64,000 nt of DNA, taken from NCBI GenBank assembly GCA_017550655.1, contig JAFZOK010000017.1, positions 1 through 64,000 on the forward strand, read 5' to 3'. Within the stretch, counting starts at the first letter, position 1. Each line of letters begins with the position of its first letter. Below, one piece after another: positions 60,295-64,000 of this stretch. This DNA is from Bacteroidales bacterium (GTDB lineage: Bacteria; Bacteroidota; Bacteroidia; Bacteroidales; UBA932). The position numbers and the translations under genes were made by a program. The notes below the pieces were generated by a model. It ran no database searches, was not told the origin of the DNA, and saw nothing but the letters and a program-made list of their open reading frames with translations.

Positions 60295-61110
60295 ATGAAC
60301 TCGCGCGAAGAACAAAAACATTCTTTCATTCTATCTGATGAGATGAAAGACATTTTCAAACAAGTTGCTGAAGAACAGCACAAGACAATTCGATTGTGTA
60401 AGACGATATTGGCGGGATTCAAAGCTTCAAATGAGAAGGACATTAAGTACATGGACAGCTACATGGATCCTTTATGGGACATGATGGAACAAGGAAATGA
60501 TGTTGAGCAACTCTATCGGGAATATCTTGAATATATTGCAACATTCAATCCGGAAGAAAGCCGGAATAGAATTGAAGATTTGGATTATTCTTTAGGTTAC
60601 TGGACTCCTGTTATTTATGCAGCAGCCTATGTGGCTAGAGAACTTCATAGAGGGCATAAAGACAGTGATGGCAGCGATTACTTCAAATCTTGCCTTTTGC
60701 ATGTCGGATCAACCGGAGCTACTTGGAAAGAGCATGTAGCAGGTTTTCTTTATGATACCCCGGCATATACTGGCATGAAAACAGAAATCCTACTTGATCG
60801 TGTTAAAAATCAGTTAATTGTTTTTTCCAACAACAAAGAAAGTTTATTCTCTCTTGTTGATGAATTTGATATTTCTCCTTTCCCCGGAAATTCCGTATTA
60901 TTCCCGTCAGACAATGATTGGAAAGAAATCGCAGATGTCCTTTATATACTTGATCCACAAACGGCGGCCAATCATAAAGATTACATTCAACGGCTCTGTA
61001 GAAGCATTATTGCTCTCAGCGTTAAGTTTAAAACTATGGATAAAGACGCTGATATGGATAACAACGATAAAAGAGTTATCCTTCAGATGCTTAACGAGTA
61101 TTATAACTAA
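60295..61110 (+). CDS. Unknown 271-residue protein
   Basis: A soluble, mostly helical, acidic protein without signal peptide or membrane segments. Notable stretches are HKTIRLCKTILAGFKASNEK, the ESRNRIEDLDYSLGYWTPV segment, and HVGSTGATWKEHVAGFLYDT, but I see no known catalytic motif. It is the last gene before the right 19-bp repeat and is convergent with the AlkZ-like gene. Context (toxin-antitoxin pair, truncated antitoxin) is accessory DNA. Confidence 0.6.
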   Translation: MNSREEQKHSFILSDEMKDIFKQVAEEQHKTIRLCKTILAGFKASNEKDIKYMDSYMDPLWDMMEQGNDVEQLYREYLEYIATFNPEESRNRIEDLDYSLGYWTPVIYAAAYVARELHRGHKDSDGSDYFKSCLLHVGSTGATWKEHVAGFLYDTPAYTGMKTEILLDRVKNQLIVFSNNKESLFSLVDEFDISPFPGNSVLFPSDNDWKEIADVLYILDPQTAANHKDYIQRLCRSIIALSVKFKTMDKDADMDNNDKRVILQMLNEYYN

Positions 61111-61150
61111 TTAATCTTCAAGTAATCAAGAGCTGAAAATAACTGTATTA

Positions 61151-61169
61151 GCAGCGCATCAAGAGTACT
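61151..61169 (+). repeat. 19-bp direct repeat, right copy
   Basis: GCAGCGCATCAAGAGTACT; one mismatch to 58198-58216. It lies in the 61-bp convergent intergenic space between the 271-residue gene and the AlkZ-like gene. Confidence 0.6.
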
Positions 61170-61171
61170 CT

Positions 61172-62218
61172 TTAATTTTCCTTAAATCGGATATAAGCCT
61201 GCCAGGCTTGCTGGAGGGCCATATTGTCGATGTTGGTGATGGGGTGGAAAAAATCGGATTGATTTCCGGGTTTAAAAGGTTGCCAGTTGCCGCAGATGAT
61301 ACCGTCGCAAGCTATGATTGGCTGGAAGATGCCGCTGTTGTTGTGTGCTTTATGGCGGTATTCCTGAGACAGGACGATATCTCGGCTCTTGTAGCCTATA
61401 AGGTATTCGTCGTAAGGAGGTATCAGAAGGTATCTGCCTTTGCGGAAGCCTCTTGTGTGGCAGTCATCGGTGAGATAGAAATCACGGCCATTAAAATGCT
61501 CTTTGTGTAGGGTGTCTTTCAGGAGCTCTATTCCCCTTCTGCAATCGCTGACACCAAGGCCGGACCACCAGACAAAGTCCTCTAGAGTGGCAGGCTGACG
61601 GCTCTGGAAGTATTTGCGGGTAAAATGTTTAAGGGCTTCGTCTCTGTCTGTCTTTTGGGGTTTGTGCTTTATTTTGTCCTCAGCGATGGCATATGTGGCT
61701 TTCAAGGGGAGAAGATCTCCGCTGCATAGAGTTCCGGAGAATTCTGCCATACGGATGTGGTACGAAAGCCGGTGGTCATCCATAGTTAAATCCTTCTCTT
61801 TCAAGGCTTGCTTGAAATCTTCCTTGGTTGCGCTGCCTTTCTCCGAAGTTGTTCTTGTGAGAATATCCCTGATCTTGATTAGTTCATTGTCCGGGATGTT
61901 GATTTTGTTGCTTTTCATCCATCCCACGGTAGTTGCAATGGCCTTGGGTGCGCACAAATCCAGCATCCACCAGTAGTCTTCTGCTGATACAAGTTGCCAG
62001 GTTCCACGCATAAGGTGCAGTCGGACAATCTTTCCAGTATCAAATGCCTCCTTGAAAGCCTTGGCTGATGGCTTCTTTGTACGCATAGCCACAGCCCATC
62101 TCATCATACGGTATTCCTGTGCCTGGATGGCGCACATGTGGCTGACAACCTCAGCCGGATCGGCAAACTGGGGAGCGGCAAGTTGCTGATTAAGAAGGCG
62201 GATGGCAACAGGGTTCAT
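61172..62218 (-). CDS. Winged-helix HTH_42 protein, AlkZ/AlkX-type DNA glycosylase-like
   Basis: This 348-residue protein belongs to the winged-helix family that includes AlkZ and YcaQ (AlkX), glycosylases for bulky alkyl lesions and interstrand crosslinks. The catalytic Q-x-Q is present as Q32-A-Q34 (IQAQEYRMMRWA), with RLHLMRGTWQLV and TLEDFVWWSGLG typical of the tandem winged helices. The Q-x-Q form matches the AlkZ group rather than the Q-x-D of AlkX. Self-protection against a DNA-damaging natural product or general repair are both possible. Confidence 0.82.
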   Translation of the reverse strand: MNPVAIRLLNQQLAAPQFADPAEVVSHMCAIQAQEYRMMRWAVAMRTKKPSAKAFKEAFDTGKIVRLHLMRGTWQLVSAEDYWWMLDLCAPKAIATTVGWMKSNKINIPDNELIKIRDILTRTTSEKGSATKEDFKQALKEKDLTMDDHRLSYHIRMAEFSGTLCSGDLLPLKATYAIAEDKIKHKPQKTDRDEALKHFTRKYFQSRQPATLEDFVWWSGLGVSDCRRGIELLKDTLHKEHFNGRDFYLTDDCHTRGFRKGRYLLIPPYDEYLIGYKSRDIVLSQEYRHKAHNNSGIFQPIIACDGIICGNWQPFKPGNQSDFFHPITNIDNMALQQAWQAYIRFKEN

Positions 62219-62260
62219 ATCACTATTTTCTGTTCAAAATTACGAAAAATGCAGTGATTG

Positions 62261-62355
62261 TAGTTTACGTTTTGCGTAAACTACAAATCTTTCAATTCGG
62301 TCGGGTAAATTTTACCGTTTGGTTTGGAAACAAGTGGGAGGTGACTGTAGATTTG
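62261..62355 (+). promoter_or_regulatory. Composite promoter module, copy 3
   Basis: Perfect inverted repeat TAGTTTACG (62261-62269), TTTTG, CGTAAACTA (62275-62283), then from CGTAAAC a 21-bp gap, the 25-bp block at 62303-62327 (GGGTAAATTTTACC then GTTTGGTTTGG), 21-bp spacer, -7 box TAGATTTG (62348-62355). Transcription would begin near 62362, 52 bases before the ATG at 62414. The minus-strand -7 box TAATTTTG (62242-62235) for the AlkZ-like gene lies just outside. Confidence 0.87.
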
Positions 62356-62381
62356 CGAGGGAACATCTGGGAACTTGAGTT

Positions 62382-62412
62382 TTTACGTTTTTGTAAACTA
62401 TAAATCTTCAAT
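62382..62412 (+). repeat. Second copy of the TTTACG site in the leader of the MuF-like gene
   Basis: TTTACGTTTTTGTAAACTA followed by TAAATCTTCAAT repeats 62264-62296 (TTTACGTTTTGCGTAAACTA then CAAATCTTTCAAT) in the same orientation, about 118 bp downstream. It lies in the transcribed leader, ending two bases before the ATG, so it could be a repressor site or an mRNA hairpin. Confidence 0.7.
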
Positions 62413-62413
62413 A

Positions 62414-63010
62414 ATGTGTAAAAAGACTACTAGCACCATAGCAGAGAAACAATCAAAAGAATTTAATGATGTAATTGAAACTCTTTATACCCAAGGAAAT
62501 GACATTGCGGCTAAAAAGTTTTCCCACATGTATTTTACCATTGCGGTCACGCCAGATAATATGAAAGTCCTTGGCATAGAAGGAGACAGATTTACCATCT
62601 CCTACGGAACAATATCGAGACATTACGATAAAGACACTGCCCACTATCTACCAAAGGATGTCTGGATGAAACTACCTGAAGCCATTGTAAAACCATTTGC
62701 TATCTCAAAGTATTACTCGGATTCCGGTCATTTAAATATGAAGGGCTATAGATTATATACCGTAATACAATATGACGATGGTTATATTGTAGCGGGAGTA
62801 ACAGTTAAAAATGCTGGGCGTAACTTAAAAGTCAATTCCATATCTACCATTTTTGCTAGAGACAAAAATTTATCTGGCAAAGAGGAAGTTATATTCATAG
62901 AAACAAAAATAACTCCTTTGCAGGAAGCACTTCTTAGGAAGCCCAATTCTTCCCAATATCAACCTGAAAAGGAGTTATCTGGAGACAAAGTTAATAGTTC
63001 TTCTAAATAA
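62414..63010 (+). CDS. Standalone protein resembling MuF C-terminal (barnase/ColE5-like) domains
   Basis: This 198-residue protein starts MCKKTTSTIAEKQ. Residues 65-150 follow the pattern of toxin-like domains fused to phage MuF proteins: H-Y-L-P (77-80), LPEAIVKPFAIS (87-98), RLYTVIQYDDGYIVAGV (113-129) and VNSISTIFARD (140-150). Those domains belong to the proposed barnase/EndoU/ColicinE5-like nuclease group; catalytic residues are not certain here. No signal peptide. It is alone behind composite promoter copy 3, the same module that drives the fimbrial operon. Confidence 0.45.
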   Translation: MCKKTTSTIAEKQSKEFNDVIETLYTQGNDIAAKKFSHMYFTIAVTPDNMKVLGIEGDRFTISYGTISRHYDKDTAHYLPKDVWMKLPEAIVKPFAISKYYSDSGHLNMKGYRLYTVIQYDDGYIVAGVTVKNAGRNLKVNSISTIFARDKNLSGKEEVIFIETKITPLQEALLRKPNSSQYQPEKELSGDKVNSSSK

Positions 63011-63056
63011 AACAAATTAACTATAAAAGTTTTTCTCTATTGCTAATCGCTGAGTA

Positions 63057-63758
63057 CTAATTGTATGGCCACCAGGCGGGTTTGGTGTAGGCGCCTTGCT
63101 GCTCGTAGAGTTTGCGCTCGTCGGCAGATTTCTGGTTGAAGAAAACGGAGTCTGCGCGGTCTATGTAGAGGATGCCTTCCAGGTGGTCTGTCTCGTGCTG
63201 GAAGATTATGGCTGTGTAGCCCCCTATCGTGTCTGTTTTGTTGGTTTTTGAGTTGATGTCGTAGTATGAGACTATGATGCTGTCTGAACGGGGAACAATA
63301 CCTCTGTAGTTTGGAACGGAGAGGCAGCCTTCAGGGCCGGACTTTATGTTTGGGCTGAAATATGTGATGTGGATGTTTGCGTATGGTTCGATTGGCTTAT
63401 CCTCTTTGTCATAGCGCATTACGGCAATCATCCTGAGGTTGAGGCCAACCTGCGGGGCGGAAATGCCAACACCATCCTGGCTCGGATCCTGGACCGTGGC
63501 AAGGAGGTTTCTGGCAAGGGTCTGGAACTCCTTGCTCTGAAGCTCTTCATCGGTGAAGTCTCTTGACGTTTTTCTGAGGATAAGGCTGTCTGACTTGTCG
63601 CCGATTACAGTAAGGTACATCACAGAATCCGACTGGTTGAGGATCATCAGTTCTTCCTGCGTAAAGGTTATACCGGATGGATTATCTGTGCTGGCGGTGT
63701 TGGACTTGCAGGCAACGGCCAAAAGCATTATGATAATTGCTGTTCTAATTGTTTTCAT
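63057..63758 (-). CDS. Lipoprotein-type peptide deformylase
   Basis: This 233-residue protein has the three deformylase motifs: GVGISAPQ (96-103, consensus GxGxAAxQ), EGCLSVP with zinc ligand C145, and QHETDHLEG with H188, E189 and H192. Unlike cytoplasmic Def it carries a lipoprotein signal peptide (lipobox AVAC, C17) and about 50 extra residues before the domain. It would therefore be exported and lipid-anchored, where formylated nascent chains are absent. Formyl peptides from other bacteria or another role are conceivable. It lies downstream of glnS on the same strand. Confidence 0.88.
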   Translation of the reverse strand: MKTIRTAIIIMLLAVACKSNTASTDNPSGITFTQEELMILNQSDSVMYLTVIGDKSDSLILRKTSRDFTDEELQSKEFQTLARNLLATVQDPSQDGVGISAPQVGLNLRMIAVMRYDKEDKPIEPYANIHITYFSPNIKSGPEGCLSVPNYRGIVPRSDSIIVSYYDINSKTNKTDTIGGYTAIIFQHETDHLEGILYIDRADSVFFNQKSADERKLYEQQGAYTKPAWWPYN

Positions 63759-63776
63759 CTGACTATGTTTTGAAAT

Positions 63777-63821
63777 AAATCCGTACAGATTATTCCATTT
63801 GGTTTCTTTCTGTACGGATTT
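63777..63821 (-). terminator. 12-bp stem between glnS and the deformylase lipoprotein
   Basis: AAATCCGTACAG (63777-63788) and CTGTACGGATTT (63810-63821) pair perfectly around a 21-nt loop. On minus it lies 36 bases after the glnS stop and is followed by TATTTCAAAA, only weakly T-rich. Terminator is the simplest reading; an operator or leader structure for the deformylase gene is also possible. Confidence 0.55.
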
Positions 63822-63857
63822 CTATTGTTGTTCTTGGTTTGTTGTTCTTTATGGTTT

Positions 63858-64000
63858 CTATTTGAACTTGAAGGTGTCTTTCAGGGTGACGGTACGGTTG
63901 AAGACAGGGAGTTCTGGCGTGCTGTCAGGATCCTTGAAGAAGTAGCCGGTGCGCTCGAACTGGACTGCGATGCCGGATTTGTCTTCCAGAAGTGCCGGCT
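63858..64000 (-). CDS. glnS: Glutaminyl-tRNA synthetase, C-terminal end (partial)
   Basis: The gene runs off the right edge; only its last 47 codons are present. The translation ends [20 protein letters not shown] then [19 protein letters not shown], the characteristic GlnRS C-terminus (VQFERxGYFxxD...PVFNRTVxLxD) of the anticodon-binding beta-barrel. GlnRS charges tRNA-Gln directly. The stop is TAG at 63858-63860 on minus. Confidence 0.9.
   Translation of the reverse strand, partial: PALLEDKSGIAVQFERTGYFFKDPDSTPELPVFNRTVTLKDTFKFK

Noticed and set aside
62261-62412. Phase-variable invertible promoter flanked by TTTACG repeats
   Set aside because: Invertible promoters need inverted copies. 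The two long copies are direct repeats (shared trailing sequence runs the same way), no recombinase gene is nearby, and the arms do not match the known Mpi site well.
1-64000. CRISPR array, prophage, complete IS element or tRNA gene
   Set aside because: No regularly spaced repeats, no phage structural or integrase genes, no transposase and no tRNA cloverleaf other than the tmRNA were found by eye.

Overview
The window reads as chromosomal DNA from a member of the Bacteroidales (Bacteroidota). The evidence is: many TTTG-N19-21-TAnnTTTG promoters (the Bacteroidota sigma-ABfr consensus), a tmRNA with a Bacteroidales-type tag (GNNNYALAA), a FimA/Mfa-type fimbrial locus with DUF3575 and DUF3868-like partners, a 30-residue COX24-like basic protein next to HU, and an arginine cluster typical of the phylum. 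I cannot assign genus or species from sequence alone.

Layout. Bases 1-471 hold a leftward promoter with an rRNA-leader-like transcript and a structured 5' leader for a GNAT-argG-argE-argH operon (472-4614). Bases 4646-6662 (minus) carry RNase G, the COX24-like protein and HU. Bases 6960-15624 (plus) carry lon-ung, coaD, a double-thioredoxin protein and a GlcD/Dld-like FAD/Fe-S oxidase, followed by ssrA. Bases 16051-25682 contain lysE, lnt, a 7TM-HD phosphohydrolase, a secreted NS_2-type endonuclease with a small overlapping partner, a GH89 lipoprotein, a beta-propeller lactonase-like protein and a DUF2461 protein. Bases 25748-32028 hold an AsmA-like protein and a four-gene fimbrial operon on minus. 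Bases 32187-44804 (minus) hold addA-addB and a kef-pgi-gpsA-rnhA-pdxA series. Bases 44864-52880 hold recG, hsp20, a cytidylate-kinase-like gene, a lipoprotein, psuK-psuG (pseudouridine catabolism), an ADP-ribosylglycohydrolase and a beta-carbonic anhydrase.

Bases 53020-63010 are an accessory region, partly AT-richer and visibly rearranged. It carries an HNH endonuclease without a methyltransferase, a PD-(D/E)XK-like plus UDG-like gene pair, a vsr gene broken in two by foreign DNA, duplicated genes of unknown function, an orphan HicB-like regulator, a RelB/PIN toxin-antitoxin pair, a truncated HigA-like fragment, an AlkZ-type protein and a standalone protein resembling MuF C-terminal domains. 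The window ends with a lipoprotein-type peptide deformylase and the 3' end of glnS.

The most interesting signals are as follows. (1) A composite promoter module occurs three times (32052-32143, 57515-57607, 62261-62355). It consists of a TTTACG/CGTAAA site, a fixed 21-bp gap, an invariant 25-bp block containing the -33 box, then 20-21 bp and a -7 box. It links the fimbrial operon to two genes 25-30 kb away, as a regulon would. (2) A PIN toxin has a C-terminal tail homologous to the tail of its own RelB-like antitoxin. (3) A vsr gene is split by DNA whose left junction is a 10-base microhomology. (4) The arginine operon has a potentially pseudoknotted leader RNA. All of this was read by eye; no database or folding program was run.
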